Shown here in pieces: positions 12,051-20,928 of a stretch of 64,000 nucleotides of DNA (positions within the stretch are counted from its first letter, which is position 1; each line of letters opens with the position of its first letter). The DNA is from Saprospiraceae bacterium (GTDB taxonomy: Bacteria; Bacteroidota; Bacteroidia; Chitinophagales; Saprospiraceae). Position numbers and translations under genes: made by a program. Under the pieces are notes generated by a model. The model did not search any database and had not been told where the DNA came from. It saw nothing but the letters and a program-made list of their open reading frames with translations. The stretch spans positions 62,001 through 126,000 of the forward strand of contig JADJYH010000077.1 in assembly GCA_016719855.1 (NCBI GenBank). Reading direction: 5' to 3'.

Positions 12051-12516
12051 TCCGATAATACCCTCCGGTAACATGGCTGTCAATTGAGATTATGACTTTC
12101 TTTCGAAAATAGGTTTTGTTCCAAGCTACAATACGACTCACCTCAGGACTTAGACAAGGATTGGTCTATCGCTCTTAAATATCTGCACAAATTCGTCGCT
12201 ATTTTAAATACGGCCTTAATTTTTCACCAACAAGTTCCTCATGCATTGACCACCTACGCAACCAATTTACTTGGAAGCCTTTTAGCTGGTGTTTGCCCTT
12301 CGACTAGATTTAAGCCTTTTTGCTGAAGACAATTAGGTGTGAAATTGCGGCGGTCAATCGGGTCTCAAAAATTCATTTTTTTGCATGATTTTCATCATTT
12401 AACATGGTTGAAAAGCTGTACTACTTTGTAGTACTTAGATTGAAGTGGTGAGAATGGGAGGTGGTTTTTATTGGACATGGATGTTACACAGCGTAAAGTG
12501 ACACGACCAATAGTTA
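12051..12516. other. Gene-free stretch upstream of the lipid operon
   Basis: I see no supported gene or tRNA in these ~465 bases: stop codons are frequent in all frames and the base composition is lower in GC than the flanking genes. The one notable element is a perfect palindrome at 12418-12434, listed separately. The region probably carries the promoter and operator of the downstream operon. Confidence 0.5.
12418..12434. promoter_or_regulatory. Perfect palindrome, candidate operator of the lipid operon
   Basis: GTACTAC-TTT-GTAGTAC is a perfect 7+3+7 inverted repeat about 83 bases before the first gene of the 12.5-20.9 kb operon. There is no T-run after it, so it is not a terminator. The size suits a dimeric transcription factor; no regulator gene is adjacent. 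Confidence 0.5.
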
Positions 12517-13440
12517 ATGTTGAAGAAAATTCATATCATTTTTAACCCGGTAGCTGGAGCGGGAAAGGCTTCAAAGGTGAAAAGTTGGTTGATGGCCGTA
12601 CTCAAAGCCAGATTTGGAGATGGGTATGAGTGGGCAGAGACGAGATACGTTGGCGATGCGGTGCAATTAGCACAAAAGTCAATATTGAATGGTGCTGAAC
12701 TTATCATTATCGTGGGTGGCGATGGTACCATCAACGAGGTTGTAAATGGCCTTTTCAATGAAAATCATCAAAACCCTTCCTGCGAACTAGGCATTTTGAA
12801 CTGCGGCAGCGGTGGTGGGTTTGCTCAATCTCTGGGGCTTCCTACTAAAATTTCCGAACAATTGGATGTGGCATGCCAAGGGATATCGAAGCCCATAGAT
12901 GTTGGGGAAGTGATATTCTCTGATATCCAAGGTAGGGTATGTCAGCGCTATTTTGTAAACGAATGCCAAGTTGGCATAAGCGCAGTAGTTGTCTCAAAAG
13001 TAGGCACAAAACATAAGCGTTTCGGTGGGACTATTGCTTTTGGGTCGGCGGCCATTTCAGCGTTGATTCGTTCCGAGGCAGTCCAAATGAAAACCAGCCT
13101 CGATGGTTACCCTTCGGAATCAGGGAAACTATTGGGAGTGACCATTGCCAATGGACGATATTGCGCTGGGGGCATGCAGCTCACACCTGGAGCAAGTCCA
13201 AGCGATGGTTTGTTCGATGTGCTTCACATCCGGGAAATGAATTTGTGGCAACGATTCCTGAGCTTCGGTAAGGTGTATTCCGGCAAGCATATTTTCTTAA
13301 AAAACTTTTTGCTCCATCAATCCAAGGAGATAGAAATCGTTGCTGAACCACCCGTAGGGGTAGAGGCTGATGGTGAATTATTAGGGGTGACACCGTGCAG
13401 GATTCGGGTCATTCCTGCTGCTATCAATGTAAGATTCTAA
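12517..13440 (+). CDS. Diacylglycerol kinase / YegS-like lipid kinase
   Basis: 307 residues, close to the family norm. It begins with HIIFNPVAGAGKA (nucleotide-binding NPxxG region) and has the catalytic glycine loop IVGGDGTINEVVNGL near residue 70, the diagnostic DAGK_cat motif. The C-terminal beta-sandwich has VEADGELLG, the conserved ExDGE motif. Family knowledge: ATP-dependent phosphorylation of diacylglycerol, sphingoid bases or related lipids at the inner face of the membrane. It is the first gene of the operon, with 11 bases to the next start. Given the neighbour that would use diacylglycerol, it may supply or recycle a phosphorylated lipid precursor; the actual substrate is not readable from sequence. 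Confidence 0.88.
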   Translation: MLKKIHIIFNPVAGAGKASKVKSWLMAVLKARFGDGYEWAETRYVGDAVQLAQKSILNGAELIIIVGGDGTINEVVNGLFNENHQNPSCELGILNCGSGGGFAQSLGLPTKISEQLDVACQGISKPIDVGEVIFSDIQGRVCQRYFVNECQVGISAVVVSKVGTKHKRFGGTIAFGSAAISALIRSEAVQMKTSLDGYPSESGKLLGVTIANGRYCAGGMQLTPGASPSDGLFDVLHIREMNLWQRFLSFGKVYSGKHIFLKNFLLHQSKEIEIVAEPPVGVEADGELLGVTPCRIRVIPAAINVRF

Positions 13441-13451
13441 AAACCAAAGCC

Positions 13452-15392
13452 ATGCTTCCAAAAAAATCAATTCATGAAAGATTGCTGAAATTCGAATTTG
13501 AATACCGGATTTTCATTTCCCTCGGCATCGTGGCGGTTGTTTGTTTTTTCAACTTCGCTGTATTTCCAGAACTCCCGGAAAACAAGGAACTGGTGGGTAG
13601 GCTTTTCGGATGGTCGAGCCAAGCTTCGGCAGCCGTTGGGTTTGGACTGGTAGCCTTTATGATGGTCATTGCCACGCTACTCAGGATGTGGGCGGGCACA
13701 GTGCTCTCCTCTTCACTCGTCATGTCTTTTAAAATAAAAAAGGACGTGCTGAACCAGGAAGGGCCTTACCAAATCTCCCGCAATCCCATTTACTTCGCTG
13801 ACATGATCGCTTATTTCGGGTTTGCCTTTTGCCTGTCGCCCATTGGGTTTTTTATACCGTTCCTACTATACTTCCATTACAGCCGATTGATTGAGTACGA
13901 GGAAAAAAACTTGGAATTGCAATTTGGCAAGATATTTCAGACTTTTAAAGAGCAGACGCCCAAATTTATCCCCAATAAAAGGAGCATTAGCCGAATTGGG
14001 TATGCGCTGAGGCGGTTCAAAATCAATTGGGATGGGTTACGGCACGATGCACTCTACCTGCTTTTTATTCCAGGCTTCATCGTTTCGGCGTTTACGGGCA
14101 AGGTAGTCCATGCAATCATCATAGGTTTGCCGGCGGTCATGGACTGGGCCATCGTTCACACAAAAATTGGCCTCGATACAGGTGAAAAGCCGATGGACAA
14201 AAACGGCGTGAACAACAGCTTGGGAAAATCCAAGGTCTTCGAGGACATCATTTACGCACAGTGCTGGGAAGACCCCGAGATTGATCGTAGTGCCTTCGGC
14301 ACCAAGCCCGACGATGTTGTTTTTTCTATCACTTCCGGTGGTTGCAACACGCTGGCATTCTTGGTTGACGACCCAAAGAAAGTCATCGCATTGGACCTCA
14401 GTCCCTACCAAAATTATCTCCTCGAATTGAAAATGGCCGCTTTTAAAGAATTTAGCTATGAAAAGTTGCTGCAATTCCTGGGGGTTTCCCCATGTGCGGT
14501 ACGCCTCGAAATGTACGACAGGTTGAGGCAGTATCTTTCTCCTGAGAGCTTGGCTTATTGGAACGCACAGCCCCAAAAAATCCAGTTGGGCATCATCCAT
14601 TGCGGCAGGTACGAAAAATATATGCACATGCTGAATAAATGGCTGAGGCTGCTCGTCGGGAAATCACTGCCTGAAGCACTTTTTGCCTGTCAGACACAGG
14701 AAGCGCGACAAAGGCTGTTCGATACCAAATGGGATACCCCCAGGTGGCGTTTTTTCACCAATGTTTTCCTTAGCCGTGCGACGATGACCCTACTCTTCAC
14801 GAGTAGGTTTTTTGAACAGTTGGAATCGAATTTTTCCTTCGGGGAGCATTTCCGTTCGAAAATCAAAAGGGCTATCACTGACTTGCCATTGCAGGAGAAC
14901 TACTTCCTATCCTACATCCTTTTGGGCCGGTTTTACAGCCTCGAACACCTACCGTCTTACCTCCGAAAAGAGCATTTTGAAAAAATTAAATCCCGGCTCG
15001 ACCGGGTCGAAATTGTCACGGACGCCTGCGAGGCATATTTCCGGCACTTGCCGCCTGACTCGATTTCAAAGTTCAATTTCACCAATGTCTTTGAGTGGAT
15101 GGAGCCAGCGGCATTTGAAAACTTGCTAAAAGAAACCATTCGGGTAGCCAAGGATGGGGCCGTGATGACTTACCGAAACCTGCTCGTACCACGTTCCCGA
15201 CCAGCATCGCTTGCCCGTTGGATAGCGCCACAGGAGGCTATTTCGAGCGAACTGCTCAAGGCTGACCGCTCTTTCATTTACAAGGCGTACATCGTGGAAA
15301 AAATCGTCAAACCTGCCAATGCGCAGCTTCAATTCGATAAAGATGAAATACATGAAATGGGTAACTCCCAATCATTTGAGACAGCCTGTTGA
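13452..15392 (+). CDS. Fusion: ICMT/PEMT-like membrane methyltransferase + BtaA-like (DUF3419) aminocarboxypropyltransferase
   Basis: 646 residues in two parts. Residues ~25-200 contain several membrane segments and the isoprenylcysteine/phospholipid methyltransferase signature: GPYQISRNPIYFADM (~105-120), then EYEEKNLELQFG and KFIPN. From ~260 the sequence matches DUF3419/BtaA: YAQCWEDPEIDRSAF, an SAM-site-like ITSGGCNTLAFL, VIALDLSPYQNYLLELKMAA, and later FTNVFEWM. Family knowledge: BtaA moves the 3-amino-3-carboxypropyl group of SAM onto diacylglycerol, making diacylglyceryl-homoserine, the precursor of betaine lipids; the usual partner BtaB methylates it. Here no BtaB is present and a different, membrane-bound methyltransferase is fused instead. 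An earlier in-frame GTG-type start at 13395 would overlap the kinase; the ATG at 13452 is preferred. Confidence 0.8.
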   Translation: MLPKKSIHERLLKFEFEYRIFISLGIVAVVCFFNFAVFPELPENKELVGRLFGWSSQASAAVGFGLVAFMMVIATLLRMWAGTVLSSSLVMSFKIKKDVLNQEGPYQISRNPIYFADMIAYFGFAFCLSPIGFFIPFLLYFHYSRLIEYEEKNLELQFGKIFQTFKEQTPKFIPNKRSISRIGYALRRFKINWDGLRHDALYLLFIPGFIVSAFTGKVVHAIIIGLPAVMDWAIVHTKIGLDTGEKPMDKNGVNNSLGKSKVFEDIIYAQCWEDPEIDRSAFGTKPDDVVFSITSGGCNTLAFLVDDPKKVIALDLSPYQNYLLELKMAAFKEFSYEKLLQFLGVSPCAVRLEMYDRLRQYLSPESLAYWNAQPQKIQLGIIHCGRYEKYMHMLNKWLRLLVGKSLPEALFACQTQEARQRLFDTKWDTPRWRFFTNVFLSRATMTLLFTSRFFEQLESNFSFGEHFRSKIKRAITDLPLQENYFLSYILLGRFYSLEHLPSYLRKEHFEKIKSRLDRVEIVTDACEAYFRHLPPDSISKFNFTNVFEWMEPAAFENLLKETIRVAKDGAVMTYRNLLVPRSRPASLARWIAPQEAISSELLKADRSFIYKAYIVEKIVKPANAQLQFDKDEIHEMGNSQSFETAC

Positions 15393-15406
15393 TTAAATTG
15401 TACAAA

Positions 15407-16519
15407 ATGGCGTTCAGCGTCGAAATACTCAAAGATAGCAAAGGTTTGCAGGACTTCCTGCAACTGCCACACCACATCTATCAGTCTGATAATGAGTGGG
15501 TTGCGCCGCTACATTCCGAAGTGCAACGAACGCTTGACCCTGTAAAAAACCCTTATTTCAATGGAGTGGATTTGCAAAAATTTGTTTGCTACGATGGCAA
15601 GGTTCCCATTGCCCGTGCCATCGCTGTCATCAACCCGGCACACTGGGAAAAATTTGGCCGTAAGGCTGCCTTTTTCGGTTTTTTTGAAGCTGAAAATGAC
15701 ACCGGCGCTGTAACGGCACTTTTTGAAGCTATTGGTAAATATTGCAGGCATCAAGGAGCAACGAGCCTGGAAGGCCCCTTCAACCCCAACCACTATTCGG
15801 AGTTGGGGCTGCTGGTACAAAATTTTACACAGCCTGTTTTTTTTGAAACCTATAACCCGCCCTATTATCAGGTTTTGTTGAAAAATATTGGCTTTAACTC
15901 CATTTGCCGCCTCCATACCCGTTCGAACAAAGACACGAGAGACTTTATGAAAGAAAACCCTCCGGGAGACAAGACCCGCCCGCAAACTCATGGCTACACG
16001 GTTCGCCCGTTCAATTTGCTTCGGCTGAACTCCGACCTTGAACGCATCCGGGAGGTTTATAACGACGCATTTTCCGAGAACTGGCACTTCTTGCCAGTCA
16101 GTCACCGAGAGTACATGTTTTCGGCGAGGGGGCTGTTCCTCGTCACCAACCCGAAACTGATACAAATCGTTGAGCACAAGGGAGAACCGGTGGGTGTGCT
16201 CCAATGTGTGCTGAACATAAACCCATTGCTGAAACCCCTGAACGGCAAAATGCGGGTGGCCGACTTGCCTCGCCTTTGGAGGCAGCGCAGCCAGATCCAG
16301 GAAATCGTGATTTACGCAATCGGCATCAAAAAAGCCTACCAAAATGGGAGGGCTTTCCAGTTGCTTCATGCAGCGATGGGCGAGATGGTCAAGCGATACC
16401 CAACCGTGTACACTACCTGGACGACGGACGAAAACGCCACTGCGGTGAGAGCATCGGAGATTATCGGGCTAAAACCTTACAAGTGGTTTGAAATTTTTGA
16501 AAAACCGCTCATAAACTGA
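15407..16519 (+). CDS. GNAT-like N-acyltransferase family protein
   Basis: About 370 residues, resembling the long YghO-like proteins with a degenerate N-terminal GNAT half and a clearer C-terminal GNAT half. The C-terminal motif IVIYAIGIKKAYQNGRAFQLLHAAM looks like the acyl-CoA-binding beta4-alpha3 region. There are no signal peptide or membrane segments. The upstream gene ends at 15392; a TTG at 15389 would overlap its stop by 3 bases, whereas ATG 15407 gives MAFSVEIL. In this operon the likely role is acyl transfer to an amine or hydroxyl of the lipid headgroup, but that is inference; the substrate is unknown. Confidence 0.72.
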   Translation: MAFSVEILKDSKGLQDFLQLPHHIYQSDNEWVAPLHSEVQRTLDPVKNPYFNGVDLQKFVCYDGKVPIARAIAVINPAHWEKFGRKAAFFGFFEAENDTGAVTALFEAIGKYCRHQGATSLEGPFNPNHYSELGLLVQNFTQPVFFETYNPPYYQVLLKNIGFNSICRLHTRSNKDTRDFMKENPPGDKTRPQTHGYTVRPFNLLRLNSDLERIREVYNDAFSENWHFLPVSHREYMFSARGLFLVTNPKLIQIVEHKGEPVGVLQCVLNINPLLKPLNGKMRVADLPRLWRQRSQIQEIVIYAIGIKKAYQNGRAFQLLHAAMGEMVKRYPTVYTTWTTDENATAVRASEIIGLKPYKWFEIFEKPLIN

Positions 16520-16523
16520 TGCC

Positions 16524-17957
16524 ATGGGACTATTTTTCAGACAGAAGAAGTTAACGCCACAGGCTTGGGGCCTCGAAGTGGATGCGTACGGGAAGCTGAT
16601 TGCCGGGGGGTGCAGCAGTGTTCAGTTGGCGGAGGAGTACGGCACCCCGTTGCATGTGGTGAACGAGCTACGACTGGCTTCCACGACTGCGGATTTCCTT
16701 TCTGCTTTCACCGAAGCCTACCCTGGGAAAGTATCCGTACACTATGCTTTCAAATGCAACCCCGTGCCCGGTGTGATAGAGGTGGTCAAAAATGCTGGGA
16801 TGAAAGCTGAAGTAATGACGGAATTTGAGCTTTTTCTTGCCCTGCGGCTTGGATTCACGGGCCAGGAAATTGTGGTGAACGGCCCTTTCAAACCGGAAAG
16901 TTTCCTTGCGGCTTGCATTGAAAACGAAGTTCGTTTTGTGATTGCGGATTCGTTGCAGGAGCTGAAGACTTTGAACCAGTTGGCCGAAAGTTTTGGTAAA
17001 AAAATGGATGTGCTGCTGCGCATCAACCCCAACTTCACGCCCAAGGGCATGAACAACGGCACAGCTACCGGCAGCCGCAGGGGATGTGCCTTCGGGCTTG
17101 ACCTGGAAGGTGGCGAAGCGGCGGAAGTCCTTTCACTTTTACCGAAGTTGCAAAACCTCCGCTTCAACGGATTCCACTTCCATATTGGAACGGGTATCCG
17201 GCATCCCGACGATTACAGATTGGCATTGAGCCGACTAAAAGGTTTGGTCGGTCATGCAAGAAAACTGAGGCTGGAGCTTAGGGTAATGGACGTCGGCGGC
17301 GGTTTCGCAGCGCCGTTGACCCGTGAAATGACCACTTGGGAAATGCTGGCATACCAAGCTTTCGATCGCCTACCGGCGATGAAAAGATGGGACGCCGACA
17401 GTCAGTTCGCAGGGTTCGCAGTAGCAGTGACAGAAGGCCTTCGTGAAATATTCAATGGCGAAAACTGGCCCGAACTCATCGTCGAACCGGGCAGGAGCAT
17501 CACCAGCGCCAACCAGATGCTATTGCTCAGTGCGCATCAGGTGAAAGATAGGCCCGGTGCCAAAAATTGGTTGACCACAGACGGAGGAATTGGCACGGTC
17601 ACGATGCCTACCTTCTACGAATTCCATGAAATATTCCTGTGCAATGACGTTAACCGTCCCCGAGAGAAACGCCTCACGATTAATGGGCCTGGTTGTTTTG
17701 CAGCGGATGTCGTTTACCGCAACCTGCTCATGCCAGATGTGAACCCGGGGGAGGTGCTGGCCGTCATGGACAGCGGTGCTTATTTCACTTCATGGGAGTC
17801 GTCGTTCGGGCATCCGCGCCCGGCGGTGGTGTCAGTGGCGAACGGAACTTCCAGGTTGCTGCGCCACCGGGAGACTTTTGAGGAAATGCTGTCACGTGAT
17901 GAGTTTACAGACATGCGCAATCGTCAAGGAAAAACGCCCGCCATTGCGGGAGCCTAA
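16524..17957 (+). CDS. Fold-type III PLP decarboxylase (diaminopimelate/ornithine decarboxylase-like)
   Basis: 477 residues, somewhat longer than LysA (~420). Family landmarks: YAFKCNP (PLP Schiff-base lysine), FHFHIGTGI (His contacting PLP), VMDVGGGF, IVEPGRS (phosphate-binding), GPGCFAAD (the conserved active-site Cys) and VMDSGAYFTS. These are all the residues needed for decarboxylation of a basic or diamino amino acid. The start is 4 bases after the acyltransferase stop. Because it sits next to a BtaA-like enzyme that installs an amino-acid (homoserine-type) headgroup, one possible job is to decarboxylate that headgroup or a free amino-acid precursor. Biosynthetic lysA is an alternative, but the operon context argues against simple lysine synthesis. 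Confidence 0.85.
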   Translation: MGLFFRQKKLTPQAWGLEVDAYGKLIAGGCSSVQLAEEYGTPLHVVNELRLASTTADFLSAFTEAYPGKVSVHYAFKCNPVPGVIEVVKNAGMKAEVMTEFELFLALRLGFTGQEIVVNGPFKPESFLAACIENEVRFVIADSLQELKTLNQLAESFGKKMDVLLRINPNFTPKGMNNGTATGSRRGCAFGLDLEGGEAAEVLSLLPKLQNLRFNGFHFHIGTGIRHPDDYRLALSRLKGLVGHARKLRLELRVMDVGGGFAAPLTREMTTWEMLAYQAFDRLPAMKRWDADSQFAGFAVAVTEGLREIFNGENWPELIVEPGRSITSANQMLLLSAHQVKDRPGAKNWLTTDGGIGTVTMPTFYEFHEIFLCNDVNRPREKRLTINGPGCFAADVVYRNLLMPDVNPGEVLAVMDSGAYFTSWESSFGHPRPAVVSVANGTSRLLRHRETFEEMLSRDEFTDMRNRQGKTPAIAGA

Positions 17958-17968
17958 AATCAACTGCC

Positions 17969-19052
17969 ATGAAATACCATATCCTTCGAAATGGAACAGA
18001 CCCGGTCAGGGATAGCATCGCTGCGGAAATTTCAGCCGAACTGGCCAACCACAACTTCTCGGAAGCATCTGCTGAGGAAGATTTGAAATTCATCTTCAAT
18101 CTGACAGATTTCATTGACCCCAGGGCCGTCCACCGGAAAAAGCAAAGCGAGTTTGTCGTGTCATTGGTGGCGATGCCGGACGGGGAGGTGGAAGACCTGC
18201 GCTTTCTATGCTACAACACGCTCATTAAAACGCTATCGAACTTCCTGATTTGCATAAAGCCCAACGGAACACAAAAACCAGTGGTTTACTGTATCACGCC
18301 GGAGGCGGGGTTTTACCATTTCACCTATTCGCCAGAGGGAGTGTGGGAGGCCATGCGACCCATCGTTGGTGCTCACTTTGTAATCAATAACCGTATTAGT
18401 TATTCTCTGCCATCGGCTTATTTGCAAACTGAAATCACCGAACAACTAGGGCACTACGGCGGCGTACTCGATTCGCTGGGCGTGCTCCCGACGCCATTCA
18501 ACTTGCACCAAGTGCTCACACAGGAGAGCATTGACCACGTTTATGAGCTTTTCAAATTGAAGGGCCTAAGCTACGGCAACTTAAGCGCACGAGAACGAAT
18601 CCCGGAACTGGGTACTAATACTTTCTGGATGACGGCACGGGGCGTTGACAAAGCCCACTTGAAAGGCGTGGGAAAGGACATTCTGCTGGTGACTGGTTAT
18701 GACGCTGAGGCAGGGGAGGTTTTGGTGTCGGTACCACCAGACGGCAGTCCCAGTATCAGGGTGTCGGTAGATGCCATTGAGCATACATTGATATATCAGA
18801 CTTTTCCCGAAGTTGGGCCATCGTTCATGTACCGCGTGGATGAACAATGTTCCCTGCACGCACCAAAATGCCCCTTGCGGCACCCTCGAATTGGCGCAGG
18901 ACGTGGTGGCGATGCTCAAAACAACCCATCATCCTGAAAAAGCGGTGGTGGGCCTGAAAAACCACGGGCTGACAATTACCGGTGCCAGCCTGGAAGAGAT
19001 TTTCACCCGCATCGAAGGAAGATTATTGAAAGAAGTACCGATGATGCCTTAG
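17969..19052 (+). CDS. Class II aldolase/adducin-like protein with N-terminal extension (frame change)
   Basis: About 361 residues after joining. The first ~170 residues (FNLTDFIDPRAVHRKKQSEFVV and after) form a domain I do not recognise. The C-terminal half is class II aldolase/adducin-like: YGNLSARE, TARGVDKAHL, then AWMNNVPC...CGTLELAQ and VGLKNHGLTITG. The frame changes in 18800-18850, between EVG and AWMNN, exactly where the zinc-binding H-x-H is expected, so the metal site cannot be checked. Family knowledge: members cleave or form C-C bonds in sugar phosphates with a divalent metal, or act as dehydratases or decarboxylases. It is co-operonic (12 bases after the decarboxylase, 2 before the permease). 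The exact reaction is unknown. Confidence 0.72.
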
Positions 19053-19054
19053 TC

Positions 19055-20152
19055 ATGTATGCAATAAAGACACTCAGAAATCAACCGTTTAGGTTCTTTT
19101 TCACCGCATTTGGTGTGGCGTTGTGCGTGGTGCTGATTCTGTTTTTGCTGGGAATCTATCAAGGAGTAGCGGTCGGTTCAGTGGAATATGTCCGCTCCAG
19201 CGATGCGGATATTTGGGTGCTCCAGCGCCATGCGACCAACATCCTGCGGAGCACTTCACTGCTGACGGCCAAGCACGGCCAGGCACTGGAAAAAATCGAG
19301 GAGATAGAAAAGGTGTCGCCAGTATTTTTCATTTTGGCTGCCGTGAAACTGCCAGAAGGGGCGGCAAGCCTCTATCTGACTGGCTTCGACCCAGCGAAAG
19401 AGCGGGGAGGGCCGCCTGAAATTGCAGCGGGGCGCAGTGTGGAAGCCGATAGCGAAATCGTGTTGGACCGTTCTTTTGCTGCTAAGTACAAGTTAAGCAT
19501 TGGTGATACGATAAAGATTCGGGACGATACGCTTACTGTGGTTGGCTTGAGTAAAGGCACCAACATGTTCGTAATTCAATATGCATTTATCACACTGCCC
19601 GAAGCCTACAAAATCATGGGTATGAAAGGGCTTGTCTCTTGCTACCAGGTTAATTTGAAGGCAGGCACCAACATTGATGTGCTGAGGACGAGCATCGAAG
19701 CGAAAATGCCTGACGTGGCGGTTTTTGACCGAGACACATTTCTCCAAAACAACATTCGTGAAATGGAGTCTGGTATTCTGCCACTGTTGTTTTTCGTTGC
19801 ATTGCTCGGTGCTGTTGTGCTGACTGCAATCTTGAGCTTGATACTCACCATCAACGTGTTGGAACGTCGCAAGGACTTTGCAGTTATGAAAGCACTGGGT
19901 TCACCTGCTGGTTTTGTTTCCAAGCTGGTTGTCGTTCAGTCCCTTTTGCTGGCCACGAGCGGCTTGGTGATTGGAATTTGTTGCTTCTTCCCGTTGATGA
20001 AATTGATGGAGAAAATCGCCCCAGAAGTATCGGTGCTGACAACAGGGATCAATCTGGGCATGGTTGCAGCCGGAGTATTGGGCATTAGTTTGGTGAGTTC
20101 GATACTGCCCATCCAAAAATTGCGAAAAATATATCCAATGGAAGTTTTCTAA
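19055..20152 (+). CDS. ABC transporter permease, FtsX/DevC type
   Basis: 365 residues with the four-TM FtsX/MacB_PCD layout: one N-terminal TM (FFFTAFGVALCVVLILFLLG), a ~200-residue extracytoplasmic loop, and three C-terminal TMs (LLFFVALLGAVVLTAILSLI, VVQSLLLATSGLVIG, MVAAGVLGISLVSS). The coupling motif ERRKDFAVMKALG is present. This is the single-unit form, like DevC or LolC/E-type permeases, unlike the double-length ~800-residue permeases at 45-58 kb. It starts 2 bases after the aldolase-like gene, and its stop overlaps the ATPase ATG by one base (20152), so both are co-translated. It likely moves a lipid or lipid-anchored product made by the operon out of the inner membrane. Confidence 0.85.
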   Translation: MYAIKTLRNQPFRFFFTAFGVALCVVLILFLLGIYQGVAVGSVEYVRSSDADIWVLQRHATNILRSTSLLTAKHGQALEKIEEIEKVSPVFFILAAVKLPEGAASLYLTGFDPAKERGGPPEIAAGRSVEADSEIVLDRSFAAKYKLSIGDTIKIRDDTLTVVGLSKGTNMFVIQYAFITLPEAYKIMGMKGLVSCYQVNLKAGTNIDVLRTSIEAKMPDVAVFDRDTFLQNNIREMESGILPLLFFVALLGAVVLTAILSLILTINVLERRKDFAVMKALGSPAGFVSKLVVVQSLLLATSGLVIGICCFFPLMKLMEKIAPEVSVLTTGINLGMVAAGVLGISLVSSILPIQKLRKIYPMEVF

Positions 20153-20859
20153 TGAAAAACGATAACGACACACAACCGGTCGCCAAATTACTGGGCGTTT
20201 CAAAAACATTTCAAACCGCCACCCGGGAAACGGTCATTTTAAAAGACATCACCTTCGAGGCGAGGCCGGGCGAGTTGGTTCTTTTGCTCGGCCCAAGTGG
20301 CAGTGGAAGTCTACCTTCCTAACCATTCTGGCCGGGTTACAACCGCCGACCTCAGGCAAGGTCTGGTTATTTGGGAGGGAACTTCAAAGTTATTCCGTCA
20401 AAGAACTGCAACAGTTGCGAGCTGCCCATATTGGTTTCATCTTTCAAACTTTCAACCTAATGGATGCCCTAAACGGGCTTGAAAATATCCTGCTCGTGAT
20501 GAAATTTACGGGCACGCCGGGCAAAATCCGCCCGTACCCGTGCGTTGGCCTTGATGGAAAGATTTGGCATTGCTCATCTTGCCTATTCCTATCCAAAAAC
20601 CATGAGTCAAGGTGAAAAACAGCGGGTAGCCGTAGCCCGTGCGCTTGCCAACCATGCCTCGTTTATCATCGGTGATGAACCTACAGGAAGTCTTTCCACG
20701 CAGCAGGGCATGGATATCGTTGGCTTACTGCGCGACGTGGCAAAAGAGGAAAACAGGTGTATCGTTTTGGCCAGCCACGACCAACGGATTGCAGCGTTTG
20801 CCGACCGGGTTTTTTACCTAAACGACGGTGAGGTGGTGGTTCGCAAATCCACGGAATAG
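20152..20859 (+). CDS. ABC transporter ATP-binding protein, DevA/LolD/MacB type (two frame changes)
   Basis: About 235 residues once joined. The start ATG overlaps the permease stop. Walker A reads LLGPSGSG then breaks: one A is missing near 20310, which would give GSGKSTF. The next segment has the Q-loop region HIGFIFQTFNLMDAL. A second shift near 20520 leads into ALALMERFGIAHLAYSYPKTMSQGEKQR (signature MSQGE rather than LSGGE), Walker B FIIGDEPTGSLS and the H-loop ASHD. All parts are well conserved, so the shifts are probably sequencing indels. The D-loop reads SLSTQQG instead of the usual NLDS. It drives the partner permease. It is the last gene of the operon; the next gene is convergent. 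Confidence 0.8.
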
Positions 20860-20928
20860 CCATCTTTGGTGGTGGCACTTAATTTTTTTCTCAAGCGGGC
20901 AAAAGCATGAAATGCAGCTATCGAAATA

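Noticed and set aside
16524..17957. Simple lysA for lysine synthesis
   Set aside because: The family match is good, but the gene is packed inside an operon of lipid-type enzymes and an exporter; no other lysine genes are nearby. Kept as a PLP decarboxylase of unknown substrate.
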